NCBI RefSeq assembly: GCF_036227485.1
Contig: NZ_CP109479.1
Span: 8,804,001-8,868,000, forward strand
Origin: Streptomyces sp. NBC_01451
GTDB taxonomy: Bacteria > Actinomycetota > Actinomycetes > Streptomycetales > Streptomycetaceae
Direction of reading: 5' to 3'
Length of the DNA stretch: 64,000 nucleotides
A program made the translations under genes and the position numbers. Shown in pieces: positions 12,849 to 22,269 of this stretch. The notes under the pieces are model-generated. The model was not told where the DNA came from. It searched no databases and was given only the letters and a program-made list of their open reading frames with translations. The stretch's first letter is position 1, and each line of letters begins with the position of its first letter.

Positions 12849-14675
12849 ATGGACAACGTGGCGAACGGTGTGACCGAGGAGTCGGGACATTTCGGCCGGG
12901 AGTTACGGCGCCGGCGGCTCGCCGCCGGACTCTCCCTCGCCGACCTCGCGGGACTCGTGCACTGCAGCCGGGGCTACCTCAGCCGCATCGAGAACGGCCA
13001 CCGCCGGGTCACCCGTGAACTGGCCGACGCCTGCGACGACGCGCTGGAAGCCAAGGGCCAACTGCTCAACCTGGCCCCCGAGTCGCGCGGCGACACCCCC
13101 GACGCGACACCGGCGCGGGCCCCCGGCGTCCGGCGACCGCCACCGACGCACACCGGCGGCCCGGTCCCGGCCCAACCCTCCCGGTACGGCGCGGAGTTCG
13201 ACCGGCTGCTGCACCGCGGCGACACCAGCTACCTGGCCGGACGCATGGAGGAGGCGGACGTCTACTACCGCCAGGCGTGCCAGCGGGGCGCTGACAACCC
13301 CGAGGCGCGGGCGGTGGCCGTCGTACGGCGGGCCCGGCGCTGGTCCGACCCGGGCCGCGTCGACCACGAACTCCTGCACCTCGTCCGGGAGACCCTCGCC
13401 ACGCTCAGGACCCGCGAGGGCACCGAGGCGGCCGGGCTGCGCCTGCGGCTCGGCGCGCATCTGGCGAAGAAGCTCTCCATGTCCGTCAGCGAGGACACCG
13501 CCTGGCCGGGTGCCGGACCCGCACAGGGCGCCGACCTTGCCCGGCGGACCCTGGAGGGGCTCGCCACCGGCAGCCAGGACGACGAGACGCGCTGCGAGGT
13601 GCTCACCGAGTGCCGCTGGGGCCTGTACGACTTCGTACCGGCCATCGAATCGCTGACCATCTCCCTCCGGCTGCGGGACTGCGCCCTGCGCGCCCGCTCC
13701 CCGTACTTCCTGGGCGAGTCCCTCGTCGCGCTCGCCATCGACCAGTTCCGGGTCGGCCGGGTGCACGGCGCCACCGGGACGGTGGCCGAGCACCGCAGGC
13801 ACGCGGCCCGCACGCGCAACACCCTGGCACGCTGGCAGCAGTGCACCCTGGACACGCTGCTCGACCTGTGGTGCGGCCGGTTCGACTCCGCCACCGACTG
13901 GATCTTCGGAGAGTCCCGGGAGATCGTCGAGGGCCTGGAGGCGGACCTGGCCGTCCCCGCCGACACCCTGCTGCAGACCCGGCTGGGCCAGGTGTACTGG
14001 CTGCTCAGAGAGCAGGGCAGGATGGCCGAACTCTTCAGCTCCGGACTCGCCGACGGCGTGGAACGGCACGGGTACTTCCCCGTCTGGCGGGCGGGGTTCG
14101 CGCTGGCCCGCTGCGAGGTGGGTGACCACGGCGAGGCGGCCGACCGGCTGCTCGCCTTCCTCCGGGAGACCGACGACTGTGCCTCCCTGCCGCCGCACGG
14201 CTGGTCCGTACCGGCGCTCGTCCTGCTCGCGGAGGTCTGCGCCGGACTCGACGCACGCGGCGGGTACGAGGCCGAACTCGCCCGTGCCGTACCGGTACTG
14301 CGCGAGGCGCTCGCGCGCAGGCCGACGGGGATCGCGCTCGCGGGCTGGCCCGTGGTGCTGGTCGGACCGACCGAGCGGGCCATGGGCCTGCTGGCACTGG
14401 CACAGGGCGACATCGCGACGGCCCTCGGCCACTTCCGGCAGGCCGAACGCCTGGTCGTGGGCAGCTCGCCACCCCAGACGGCACGCCTCAGGGCGAACGA
14501 GGCCCGCGCGATGCTGCGCGAGAAGGACGGCGCACGGCGGGCCGAGGGCGTGGCGCTGCTCCGGTCGGCGCTGGCGGGGGCGGAGGCCAACGGGATGCGG
14601 CTACTGGCCGCGGAATGCCGGGAGTTGATGGCGGGGAACGGGCCGGGAGCCGCCTCGCGGCTGCCCCGACCCTGA
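12849..14675 (+). CDS. XRE-type helix-turn-helix regulator with large helical-repeat domain
   Basis: The 608-residue protein has an N-terminal XRE helix-turn-helix at about residues 14-70 (GRELRRRRLAAGLSLADL, then HCSRGYLSRIENGHRRVTREL). A linker rich in Pro and Thr follows. The rest is an Ala/Leu/Arg-rich helical region of about 450 residues that looks like TPR-type repeats. ATG 12849 is used because GGAG precedes it and the frame upstream crosses the inverted repeat. A paired signal partner, such as a small peptide, is not visible nearby. It ends only 9 nt from the convergent HAD gene. Confidence 0.8.
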   Translation: MDNVANGVTEESGHFGRELRRRRLAAGLSLADLAGLVHCSRGYLSRIENGHRRVTRELADACDDALEAKGQLLNLAPESRGDTPDATPARAPGVRRPPPTHTGGPVPAQPSRYGAEFDRLLHRGDTSYLAGRMEEADVYYRQACQRGADNPEARAVAVVRRARRWSDPGRVDHELLHLVRETLATLRTREGTEAAGLRLRLGAHLAKKLSMSVSEDTAWPGAGPAQGADLARRTLEGLATGSQDDETRCEVLTECRWGLYDFVPAIESLTISLRLRDCALRARSPYFLGESLVALAIDQFRVGRVHGATGTVAEHRRHAARTRNTLARWQQCTLDTLLDLWCGRFDSATDWIFGESREIVEGLEADLAVPADTLLQTRLGQVYWLLREQGRMAELFSSGLADGVERHGYFPVWRAGFALARCEVGDHGEAADRLLAFLRETDDCASLPPHGWSVPALVLLAEVCAGLDARGGYEAELARAVPVLREALARRPTGIALAGWPVVLVGPTERAMGLLALAQGDIATALGHFRQAERLVVGSSPPQTARLRANEARAMLREKDGARRAEGVALLRSALAGAEANGMRLLAAECRELMAGNGPGAASRLPRP

Positions 14676-14684
14676 TCCCGCTGG

Positions 14685-15389
14685 TCAGGCCGGTCCGCGC
14701 TGTCGCGCCGTACCGGCGAGCCAGTCGTACGCCGCCCTGGCCGTGAACTCCCGCTGGCCGCCCCGCAGGAGCAGGTCAGCCGTGGCGAAGCCGGGGGCGT
14801 CGGCCTGTGCGGCGAGGTACGGGACAGCGATGCAGCGCATGCCGGCGCTGTGCGCGGCGGCGCTGCCCGGGGCGGCGTCCTCGACGACCACGCAGTCCGC
14901 GGGAGCCGCTCCGAGGCGGCGCGCGGCCTCCAGGAAGACGTCCGGGGCGGGCTTGCCGTGGGCGACCTCGTCGGAGGAGACGACGGTCCGCAGATACGCG
15001 TCCAGGCCCGTGCCCGCCAGGATCGCGTCGATGGTCCGCAGCGCGGAACCCGAGGCCACGGCCATGGGAACGCCCTCGCCCGCCAGCAGCTCCACGAACT
15101 TCCGCATCTCGGGATGGACGGGGGTGGAGGCCCGGGCCAGCTCCAGATAGCGGCGGTTCTTCTCCGCGAGCAGCTCCTCGACCGGCACGCTCAGCCCGTA
15201 CCGCTCCCGCCAGAGCGTGACCGTCTCCCGCGTGCTGATGCCCACGGACTCCTGCTGGTCGGCCCAGGTGAAGTCGGTGACGCCGTACGCGGCGAGGGTC
15301 TCGCGGCTCGCCTCGAAGTAGTTCGGCTCGCTGTCCACGAGTGTTCCGTCGAGATCGAAGATGACCGCGGTGGTGTCGAGGATGCTCAT
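14685..15389 (-). CDS. HAD-superfamily phosphatase (beta-phosphoglucomutase-like)
   Basis: A 234-residue HAD subfamily IA hydrolase. Motif I is FDLDGTLVDSE (nucleophile Asp and acid/base Asp). Motif II is the Ser in AVASGSAL, motif III the Lys in HGKPAPDVF, and motif IV is VVVEDAAPGSAAA. The cap domain between motifs I and II fits a sugar-phosphate or short phosphoester substrate. It lies 39 nt downstream of the Lrp-type regulator on the same strand, so the two are probably co-transcribed. The exact substrate is unknown. Confidence 0.85.
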   Translation of the reverse strand: MSILDTTAVIFDLDGTLVDSEPNYFEASRETLAAYGVTDFTWADQQESVGISTRETVTLWRERYGLSVPVEELLAEKNRRYLELARASTPVHPEMRKFVELLAGEGVPMAVASGSALRTIDAILAGTGLDAYLRTVVSSDEVAHGKPAPDVFLEAARRLGAAPADCVVVEDAAPGSAAAHSAGMRCIAVPYLAAQADAPGFATADLLLRGGQREFTARAAYDWLAGTARQRGPA

Positions 15390-15428
15390 GGTTCCCAGGA
15401 TGCCAAGGGCCGGGGGCGGGGCGCGGGA

Positions 15429-15905
15429 TCAGCCGGAGGCCGTACGGCCGATCGACTCCACCAGGGGCAGCAGCCGGTGCGGGACCCGCTCGCGCAGGGC
15501 CACCTCCGTGCGGGTGCGGACCACGCCCGGCACGCTGATCAGTGCCTGGATCACGTCCTCCAGATGAGCGTTGTCGCGGGCCACGACCCGTGCGAGGAGG
15601 TCACCCCCACCGGCGATCGAGAACGCCTCGACGATCTCCGGCACGGCAGCCAGCGCCTCCCCGACCTCGTCGAGATGGCCCTGGGTGACCTCGATGTGCA
15701 CGAACGCGAGCACGGGGTGGCCGAGCGCGGCGGGGGACAGGGACGGGCCCGTGCCGGTGATCACGCCGTCCCGTTCGAGGCGGTCGAGGCGGGCCTGGAG
15801 GGTGCCGCGCGCGACGCCGAGGACACGGGCGTACTCGCGGACGCTGGTGCCGGGCCGCTCCAGCAGCAGCCGCAGAATCCGGGTGTCCAGCTTGTCCACG
15901 GCCAT
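15429..15905 (-). CDS. Lrp/AsnC family transcriptional regulator
   Basis: The 158-residue protein begins LDTRILRLLLERPGTSVREYARVLGVARGTLQARLDRLERDGVI (shown here only to locate the motif: an AsnC-type winged HTH at residues 4-50). A RAM ligand-binding domain with alternating beta strands and helices follows (about 65-145). Lrp-type regulators bind amino acids and act as octamers. It is divergent from the FUSC gene (205 nt) and upstream of the HAD gene, and it may control one or both. Confidence 0.85.
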   Translation of the reverse strand: MAVDKLDTRILRLLLERPGTSVREYARVLGVARGTLQARLDRLERDGVITGTGPSLSPAALGHPVLAFVHIEVTQGHLDEVGEALAAVPEIVEAFSIAGGGDLLARVVARDNAHLEDVIQALISVPGVVRTRTEVALRERVPHRLLPLVESIGRTASG

Positions 15906-16110
15906 GGCGTCGGGCCTCCTCGTGCATGTTCCGTACGTGGTCCGTTGGCTCGGCGATGGATGTTCGCGGACCGAATTGTCTGTGCCAATGGCTCAGCCTA
16001 TGCGACCTCACTTGAGCCAGTGGTGGCAGCGATGCTCCAATGAGCGCGTCGATGGCGCTGCGGACTCCGCGGCGCCTTTTCCATGCCGAATCCAGTGGGG
16101 CGGGTCAGCA

Positions 16111-17610
16111 GTGCTGAAGAGGGTGTTCACGGCGCCGGACCCGGGTCGTGCCCGGCTGCGGTTCGCCGCGCGGGCCGTGCTCGGCATCGGTCTGGCCGTC
16201 ACCGTCTGCGGCCTCGCCGGGCACTCGCTCATCGGGGCCGTGACCGGCGGACTCGCCGCGATGCTCGCCCTGTTCACGGTCACCGACGCCACGGTGCGCG
16301 GGCAGAAGGTCACCACCGCGCTGCTGCCCGTCGTCGGCCTCCCGGTCCTCGCCGCCGCGGCCGTGCTGCACGACCGGCCGGTAGCCCGCGGGCTGGCCCT
16401 CCTCGCCGTCGTCGGCGCGGGCGTGTACGCGCGCCGCTGGGGCCCGCGCGGCCACAGCCTGGGCGTCTTCGCGTTCATGACCTTCTTCGTCGCCCAGTTC
16501 CTGCACACGGGACCGGAGCAACTGCCCGAGCTGTACGCCGCCGTCGTCCTGTCCGTGCTCACCGCCTCGACGGTGCGCTTCGGACTGTGGTGCTACGAGC
16601 GCCGTATGCCCCCGCCGCCGGCTCCCGTCGCCCCGGCCGCCGCGCGCGGCCTGGCGTGCGCCACCACGCGTCAGGCCGTCCAGGCGACGGCCGCGGCGGG
16701 CTTCGCGCTGGTCGTGGGACAGCTGGTGTCCGGGGACCGCTGGTACTGGGCCGTCGGCGCCACCTGGTGGATCTTCGTGAACACGACCTCGCGCGGAGAG
16801 ACCCTGGTCCGCGGCTTCCGCCGCATCCTCGGCACGGTGCTCGGCATCGCGCTCGGCATCGCCGTCGCGGTCCCGGTGGCGGGGGCCGCGGTCCCCACCG
16901 CCGTGCTCGTCGCCGTATGCGTGTTCGGCATCTTCTACTCGGCCGCCGTGTCGTACACGTGGATGATGCTCTCGGTCACCCTGCTCGCCGAACTCCTGTA
17001 CGGGCTGCTGGGCGTCCTCGACCCGGCGCTGCTCGGCGTGCGGCTCGCGGAGACCGGGGTCGGCGCCCTGGGTGCCCTGCTGGCCGTGGTCCTGGTGCTG
17101 CCGATCACCACACACGCCACCACCGACGCCTGGATCCAGCGCGCCCTGCGCTGCGTCCACGCCTGCACCGCCGAGGCCACCGCCCGGCTCGCCGGTGCGC
17201 CGGGCGCCGATCCGGCACCGCGCGTGGCCGAACTGGAGCTGCTGCTGGGGCGTGTCCGCCTCTCGGTCGCGCCGCTCGTGCATCCGCTCAACCCCGTGCG
17301 CGCCCGTAAGCGCCGCGCCCGCCGGGTACTGGCGCTCCTCGACGACTGCGCCCGTGAGATCCGCGGCCTGGCCGCCGTGGCCGCCGACCCGGAGGCCTCC
17401 CACGACGTGCGGCTCGCCGCCTCCTGCCGACGCGTGGAGACCGCGGTGGAGGCGCTCACGGAGGGCCGCGCGGACACCGTCACGGCCCCTGCTCACAGAT
17501 CCCACGCCACCGAGCCGGCCCTCGCCCACCTGCACGGCCTCGAACAGGCCCTGGCCGAGCTGGCCGCTCCGCTGCGCAGCCACCGCGGTTCGCCGCTGGT
17601 GGAGGTCTGA
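16111..17610 (+). CDS. FUSC family membrane transporter (aromatic-acid efflux type)
   Basis: The 499-residue integral membrane protein has two blocks of hydrophobic helices (about residues 20-160 and 195-345) and a soluble C-terminal tail of about 150 residues. The conserved WYWAVGATWWIFVN-like segment between them is typical of FUSC (fusaric-acid-resistance-like) pumps that export aromatic acids or other weak acids. GTG 16111 is the likely start: GGGGCGGG lies just upstream and the first transmembrane segment follows. The Lrp-type gene is divergent and could control it. Confidence 0.8.
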   Translation: MLKRVFTAPDPGRARLRFAARAVLGIGLAVTVCGLAGHSLIGAVTGGLAAMLALFTVTDATVRGQKVTTALLPVVGLPVLAAAAVLHDRPVARGLALLAVVGAGVYARRWGPRGHSLGVFAFMTFFVAQFLHTGPEQLPELYAAVVLSVLTASTVRFGLWCYERRMPPPPAPVAPAAARGLACATTRQAVQATAAAGFALVVGQLVSGDRWYWAVGATWWIFVNTTSRGETLVRGFRRILGTVLGIALGIAVAVPVAGAAVPTAVLVAVCVFGIFYSAAVSYTWMMLSVTLLAELLYGLLGVLDPALLGVRLAETGVGALGALLAVVLVLPITTHATTDAWIQRALRCVHACTAEATARLAGAPGADPAPRVAELELLLGRVRLSVAPLVHPLNPVRARKRRARRVLALLDDCAREIRGLAAVAADPEASHDVRLAASCRRVETAVEALTEGRADTVTAPAHRSHATEPALAHLHGLEQALAELAAPLRSHRGSPLVEV

Positions 17611-17634
17611 GCTTCCCTCGCCCACACCCCGCTC

Positions 17635-17650
17635 TTTGGTCTAGACCGAT
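17635..17650. promoter_or_regulatory. Candidate DasR-type operator (dre-like) before the lactonase gene
   Basis: The core GGTCTAGACC is a perfect 10-bp palindrome and matches the heart of the published DasR dre consensus ACTGGTCTAGACCACT; about 12 of 16 positions match. It sits 47 nt before the lactonase start, in the FUSC-lactonase gap. DasR, a GntR regulator of amino-sugar use, is not in this window. Confidence 0.5.
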
Positions 17651-17696
17651 GAGGTACGGTCGCCCCGACGGGTCAGGAGACGGAGAGGGGACGGCA

Positions 17697-18722
17697 ATGG
17701 GACGACGACGAGCGTTCATCGGCTCGTTCACGGCGGCGGGAGGCCCGGGCGTCCTGGTGGCCGCCGTGGACGACGACACCGGCGCGCTGACCGCGCTCGG
17801 CGCGGCGGACGACGTACCCGACCCGTCGTATCTCGCCCTCGCCGGAGACGGGCACACGCTCTACGCGGTCAGCGAGACGGCCGAGGGTGCCGTCGCCGCC
17901 TACCGGGTGGGCGGCGACACGCCCGAACTCGCCGGGCCGCCCGTGCCGGTGGGCGGCGACGGGCCCACGCATCTCGGCCTGTTCGCCGGGCATGTGCTGA
18001 CCGCCAACTACGGCTCCGGCAGTGTCACCGCGGTGCCTGTCCGCGCCGACGGCGCGCTCGGCGGCAGCGTGTCCGACGTGCGTGGGCACACCGGCTCGGG
18101 CCCGCATCCGACGCGCCAGCGGGGACCGCACGCCCACCAGGTGCAGTCCGACCCGAGCGGCCGCTGGGCCGTCGCGGTCGACCTCGGCACGGACTCCGTC
18201 CATGTGTGCGCACTGCGCGACGGCCGCCTCGTGCCGCACCGCGAGAGCGCCCTGCGCCCCGGTTCAGGACCGCGCCATCTGGCCTTCCACCCGGGAGGCT
18301 CGTACGCGTACGTGGTGAACGAACTCGCCCCGACCGTCACCGTCTGCCGCTGGGACGCCGGCGAAGGCCTCCTGACGCCCCTGCGCGAGACAGCGGTGCT
18401 GGAGGGCGCCCCGGACGGCGACGCCTACCCGTCGGGCATCGCCGTCTCGTCCGACGGCCGCTTCGTGTGGATCGCCGTACGCGGCCAGGACGTCGTGTCC
18501 GTGCTCGCGGTCGACGGCGGGGGAGCGGTCCTGCGGCTGGTGGGCACCGTGCCGTGCGGTGGCCACTGGCCCCGCGCGCTGGCCGCCTCGGGCGGATACC
18601 TGTACGTCGCGAACGAGCGCTCGGGGGACGTGACCTGGTTCGCCCTCGACCCCGACACCGGCGTCCCCCGCCGCGCCGGCGCGGCCGAGGTCACGGCGGT
18701 GTCCTGTGTGATCTTCGGCTGA
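17697..18722 (+). CDS. Lactonase family protein (6-phosphogluconolactonase-like beta-propeller)
   Basis: The 341-residue protein has repeated beta-propeller blades (for example DDVPDPSYLALAGDGHTLYA and VNELAPTVTVCRWDAGEG) typical of the bacterial YbhE/Pgl-type lactonase family. Family members open sugar lactones or act as other propeller enzymes, and no signal peptide is visible. ATG 17697 follows a GGAGAGGGGA ribosome-binding region. A dre-like palindrome upstream suggests amino-sugar-linked control. A strong bidirectional terminator follows. Confidence 0.8.
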   Translation: MGRRRAFIGSFTAAGGPGVLVAAVDDDTGALTALGAADDVPDPSYLALAGDGHTLYAVSETAEGAVAAYRVGGDTPELAGPPVPVGGDGPTHLGLFAGHVLTANYGSGSVTAVPVRADGALGGSVSDVRGHTGSGPHPTRQRGPHAHQVQSDPSGRWAVAVDLGTDSVHVCALRDGRLVPHRESALRPGSGPRHLAFHPGGSYAYVVNELAPTVTVCRWDAGEGLLTPLRETAVLEGAPDGDAYPSGIAVSSDGRFVWIAVRGQDVVSVLAVDGGGAVLRLVGTVPCGGHWPRALAASGGYLYVANERSGDVTWFALDPDTGVPRRAGAAEVTAVSCVIFG

Positions 18723-18743
18723 TTGCCCGCCCGCGGGCCGGAA

Positions 18744-18786
18744 ACGCCGAGGGCCCGCTCCCTGAAAGGAGCGGGCCCTTCGGCGT
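18744..18786. terminator. Bidirectional hairpin terminator
   Basis: A long GC-rich stem of about 18 bp with one bulged base and a loop around 18762-18767. It lies between the convergent lactonase and sirohydrochlorin-chelatase-like genes and has no U tract, as is usual in Streptomyces. Confidence 0.75.
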
Positions 18787-18833
18787 ACCAGGTTCCGGCC
18801 GTCGTGCTCGGCCGTGCGTAAGTGCTGTCCGGG

Positions 18834-19754
18834 TCAGCGGACCGGGGCACCCTGCGACTGCTGCGGGGCGATGCCCAGTGCCGTCGTGTACTTGGCCAGC
18901 GCGAGCTTGCCGATGGCCGGGTAGGGGCCGAGCGCGTCGGAGGAGGCACAGCCCGCCTCCTGTGCCGCGGCCTCCAGCAGGCCGTCCTCGATCTCCGGGC
19001 CGATCAGATACGGGGCCAGCGCGAGGTTCTGCGAGCCCGAGGCGCGCAGCTGTTCGGCGATGGCCGCGATCGAGCCGTCCTCGTCGAGGGCCGCCGCCAT
19101 CACCGGCACGGCGAGGCGCGCGGCGAGCAGCATGCCGGTGATCCCGGCCGCCTGCACGGCCTCCTCGCCGCCCACGGAGGCCAGGATGATGCCGTCCGCC
19201 GCGGTCGCCACGGTGAACAGCCGGGCCCGGTCGGCGCGCGCGAGGCCCGCCTCGGACAGCCGTACGTGCAGTCCCTCGGCGAGCAGCGGGTGCGGACCGA
19301 GGACGTCGGTCAGGTCGGCCGCGATACGGCTCTCCATGACGGCCTGGCGGATCTGGCGCAGCAGCGCGTTGTCCGGACCGGCGAGCATCGGCACGACGAC
19401 CGCCACGGGCCCCTCGGGCTCCTTGACGTCCGTACCGGCGGCGCGGGCCTGCTCGTAGCGGGCGGTGCGCTCCTGCGAGGTGTGCGTGAGCACGAACTGG
19501 AGCGTGGGGAACTCCGCGTCGTCACCGTCGAGGTACCCGATGCGGGCGTCGAGGCCGGGGAGCTCGGAGCGGGCGATGCTCACGACCTCCTCGGCGAGGC
19601 TTCGCGTGGCGGCGCTGGGCGCGCCCGGCACCGCGAGGACGAGCGCGGGCGCACCCTCGGGAGCCGCCAGCGGCTCGGGGCGGCGGTGCCGGCCCGGCTG
19701 GCGGGGGCGCGGCATTCGTACTGGCAGGCCGGCGGGCCCAGTGGGGGAGCTCAT
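18834..19754 (-). CDS. Sirohydrochlorin chelatase-like (CbiX family) protein
   Basis: The 306-residue protein has two similar alpha/beta halves as in CbiX/SirB class II chelatases. The first half runs from VLAVPGAPSAATRSLAEEV and the second continues to the C-terminus. The catalytic HGS-type motif of true chelatases reads VPGAPS here, so the usual metal-binding His is absent. Streptomycetes commonly carry this protein annotated as a chelatase. It could have lost chelatase activity or use another His; I cannot decide. The ribosome-binding site is weak at ATG 19754; Met14 is an alternative start. Confidence 0.65.
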   Translation of the reverse strand: MSSPTGPAGLPVRMPRPRQPGRHRRPEPLAAPEGAPALVLAVPGAPSAATRSLAEEVVSIARSELPGLDARIGYLDGDDAEFPTLQFVLTHTSQERTARYEQARAAGTDVKEPEGPVAVVVPMLAGPDNALLRQIRQAVMESRIAADLTDVLGPHPLLAEGLHVRLSEAGLARADRARLFTVATAADGIILASVGGEEAVQAAGITGMLLAARLAVPVMAAALDEDGSIAAIAEQLRASGSQNLALAPYLIGPEIEDGLLEAAAQEAGCASSDALGPYPAIGKLALAKYTTALGIAPQQSQGAPVR

Positions 19755-20143
19755 GGCGCCGCATGTTACTGGCTTATTGGGCTCCCCTGTTCGGGGAGGG
19801 GGCAGGTGAGCGGTATCCGTCCGCTTTTGTCTGATGAGTTACGTAAGGATCAGAAGTGATCAGTACGTGACATTTTCTCGCGGGGTCGAGAGGGTCAACT
19901 CGGCCGCCGTGGTGTTCCGGTGCTGGTCAGCCGTGTGCGGTCGGCGCGTCCCGGTGCGCCGGGCCGGGTTGCTCCCCCGGGGAACGATTCACCCGCTGTC
20001 CGGCAATAGGGCATCAAATTCATATGCCGGTCATTCGGGTGCCCATGGCGGTCGATGAACGCGGTGCCGGACCGGCCTCGCCCCTGTGTGGGGGTTTCCC
20101 TGTTTGTGCGGGGCCTTCGTGTGTGCCAGTAGGGTGACGGGTT
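19755..20143. other. Divergent intergenic region before ung
   Basis: About 390 bp with locally lower GC around 19830-19880 and 20005-20030, as expected of promoters. The stretch between 19834 and 20058 is open on the plus strand, but its composition and product look non-coding. No clear operator was recognised. Confidence 0.4.
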
Positions 20144-20821
20144 GTGGCACCACGACCCTTGTATGAACTTGTTGAAGCGGGCTGGGCGAAGGCTCTTGAA
20201 CCTGCGGCCGAACGTATCGCTGCGATGGGCGACTTCCTCCGGGCCGAGATAGCGGCCGGCCGGACGTATCTGCCGGCTGGGGCGAATGTTCTACGGGCCT
20301 TCCAGCAACCGTTCGATGACGTCCGCGTCCTGATCGTCGGTCAGGATCCCTATCCCACGCCGGGGATGGCGATCGGGCTGAGTTTCGCGGTGGCGCCCGA
20401 GGTGCGTTCGCTGCCGGGCAGTCTGGAGAACATCTTCCGGGAACTGAACGCCGACTTGGGGCTGCCCAGACCGTCGAACGGTGATCTGACGCCGTGGACT
20501 GAGCAGGGGGTGCTCCTGCTGAACAGGGCGCTGACGACGGCTCCGCGCAGTCCCGCGGCGCACCGCGGCAAAGGCTGGGAGGAGGTCACCGAGCAGGCGA
20601 TCCGGGCGCTCGTGGCGCGCGGCAAGCCCTTGGTGTCCATTCTGTGGGGGCGTGACGCGCGCAATCTGCGACCGCTGCTCGGGGATCTTCCGGCGATCGA
20701 GTCGGCCCACCCGTCGCCCATGTCCGCGGACCGCGGCTTCTTCGGTTCACGCCCCTTCAGCCGGGCCAACGACCTGCTCGTCAAGCAGGGTGCCCAGCCG
20801 GTCAACTGGCAACTGCCGTAG
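20144..20821 (+). CDS. ung: Uracil-DNA glycosylase, family 1
   Basis: The 225-residue enzyme removes uracil from DNA in base-excision repair. The water-activating loop is GQDPYP (residues 66-71, catalytic Asp68) and the C-terminal motif is [13 protein letters not shown] (His189). Other family features are the [16 protein letters not shown] stretch and the length. The start is GTG 20144. Streptomycetes often have two ung genes; I cannot say which this is. It converges with the Asp-box gene. Confidence 0.95.
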   Translation: MAPRPLYELVEAGWAKALEPAAERIAAMGDFLRAEIAAGRTYLPAGANVLRAFQQPFDDVRVLIVGQDPYPTPGMAIGLSFAVAPEVRSLPGSLENIFRELNADLGLPRPSNGDLTPWTEQGVLLLNRALTTAPRSPAAHRGKGWEEVTEQAIRALVARGKPLVSILWGRDARNLRPLLGDLPAIESAHPSPMSADRGFFGSRPFSRANDLLVKQGAQPVNWQLP

Positions 20822-20905
20822 GGCATCGCCGTCGCCACGGCCGAGTCCCCGGATCTCGGGAGGGGGCCCGATCGGATCAGGGGACTCGGTCTCGGTCGCG
20901 TCCCG

Positions 20906-20920
20906 CGCCCCGGCGGGGCG
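20906..20920. terminator. Short GC hairpin after ung
   Basis: CGCCCC-GGC-GGGGCG, a 6-bp stem with a 3-nt loop, in the 150-bp gap between convergent stops at 20821 and 20972. Short, so only a weak call. Confidence 0.35.
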
Positions 20921-20971
20921 GTGCGATTCTGCGAAGTCCGTCGACGCTGAGGTGTGGTCGTTGACCTGGCC

Positions 20972-22057
20972 TCAGCCGATCACCGCCGCCCGTACGCACA
21001 GCACGTCCGGCAGGTGGGTCACCAGCTGCTGCCAGGTGTCGCCGTCGTCCGCCGACGCGTACACCTCGCCGTTGCGGTTGCCGAAGTAGACGCCCGCCGG
21101 GTCCGCGTCGTCCGTGCACAGGGCGTCGCGCAGCACGGTGCCGTAGTGGTCCTCCTGGGGCAGGCCCGCCGACAGGGGCTCCCAGCTCTTGCCCGCGTCC
21201 GTCGTACGGAAGACCCGGCAGCGGTGGTCGGCGGGGACGCGGTCCGCGTCGGCGTTGATCGGGAAGACGTACGCCGTGTCGCCGCGGTGCGGATGGGCCG
21301 CCACCGCGAAACCGAACGTCGAGGGGAGACCGGCGCCGATGTCCGTCCAGTGCCCGCCCGCGTCGTCGCTCCTGTACACACCCCAGTGGTTCTGGAGGTA
21401 CAGCCGGTCGGGGTTGGCCGAGTCCTTCGCGACCTTGTGCACGCACTGGCCGAACTCCGGGTTCGGATCCGGCAGGAACACCGCGGAGACACCGGAGTTG
21501 GACGGGGCCCAGCTCGTGCCGCCGTCGGACGTGCGGAACACTCCGGCCGTCGAGACGGCTACCGTCATCGCGCGCGGGTCGCGCCGGTCGGTGACGATGG
21601 TGTGCAGGCCCTCACCGCCGCCGCCCGGTACCCACCGTGAGCGGGTCGGGTGCTCCCACAGCGGGCGGACCAGCTCGAAGGACTCACCGCGGTCCTCGGA
21701 GCGGTAGAGCGCCGCCGGTTCGGTGCCCGCGTACACCACGTCCGCCTCCGCCGTCGACGGGTGGAGCTGCCAGACACGCTCCAGTGAGGCTCCCGTGTCC
21801 TTGGGGAACCTGACCGCGGGCCGCGCCGGTTCGGTCCAGGTCCGGCCCAGGTCGTCGGAGTGGAAGACCGACGGCCCCCAGTGCGCGCTGTCACCGCCGA
21901 CCAGCAGCCTCGGGATGTCTCGCCGGGTGTCGATCGCGACCGAGTAGACGGCCTGCGCGTTGAAGGAAGGACTGTCGTCGAACTCCCACGTGCCACCGCG
22001 CCGGTGCCCGATGAACAGGCCTTTGCGCGTGCCGACCGTGAGCAGTACCTCGGTCAT
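20972..22057 (-). CDS. Asp-box (BNR/YVTN-type) beta-propeller protein
   Basis: The 361-residue protein has at least six Asp-box motifs (SxDxGxTW): SDDLGRTW, SEDRGESF, TSDGGTSW, SDDAGGHW, TTDAGKSW and SADDGDTW. These mark a sialidase-like or WD40/YVTN/BNR-type propeller. It lacks a signal peptide and the arginine triad of true sialidases is not obvious, so it is probably a cytosolic propeller of unknown role. ATG 22057 has GGAGG at 8-nt spacing; a GTG at 22066 in the same frame is less likely. Confidence 0.75.
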   Translation of the reverse strand: MTEVLLTVGTRKGLFIGHRRGGTWEFDDSPSFNAQAVYSVAIDTRRDIPRLLVGGDSAHWGPSVFHSDDLGRTWTEPARPAVRFPKDTGASLERVWQLHPSTAEADVVYAGTEPAALYRSEDRGESFELVRPLWEHPTRSRWVPGGGGEGLHTIVTDRRDPRAMTVAVSTAGVFRTSDGGTSWAPSNSGVSAVFLPDPNPEFGQCVHKVAKDSANPDRLYLQNHWGVYRSDDAGGHWTDIGAGLPSTFGFAVAAHPHRGDTAYVFPINADADRVPADHRCRVFRTTDAGKSWEPLSAGLPQEDHYGTVLRDALCTDDADPAGVYFGNRNGEVYASADDGDTWQQLVTHLPDVLCVRAAVIG

Positions 22058-22269
22058 GCCGATCACCTCCGGGACGTCTTTGTCCAGTCATCGGCCAGTC
22101 TGCACCCCACCACTGACAGTCACCTCTGGAAACGGAATCGCCGCAGGTCGGAGCGGTTGGCCGGCGAGATGTGACGGAGACCTCGGGTCGGCCGTGAGCA
22201 GCGGCGGGACATCGCGCGTATGGGAGGGCGGCAGGGCATGTCCGTGTGCGCGTGAGGAGGATGCCTTCG

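Noticed and set aside
19834-20058. 74-codon frame upstream of ung
   Set aside because: Composition and product look random and no ribosome site or homology is visible; treated as intergenic.
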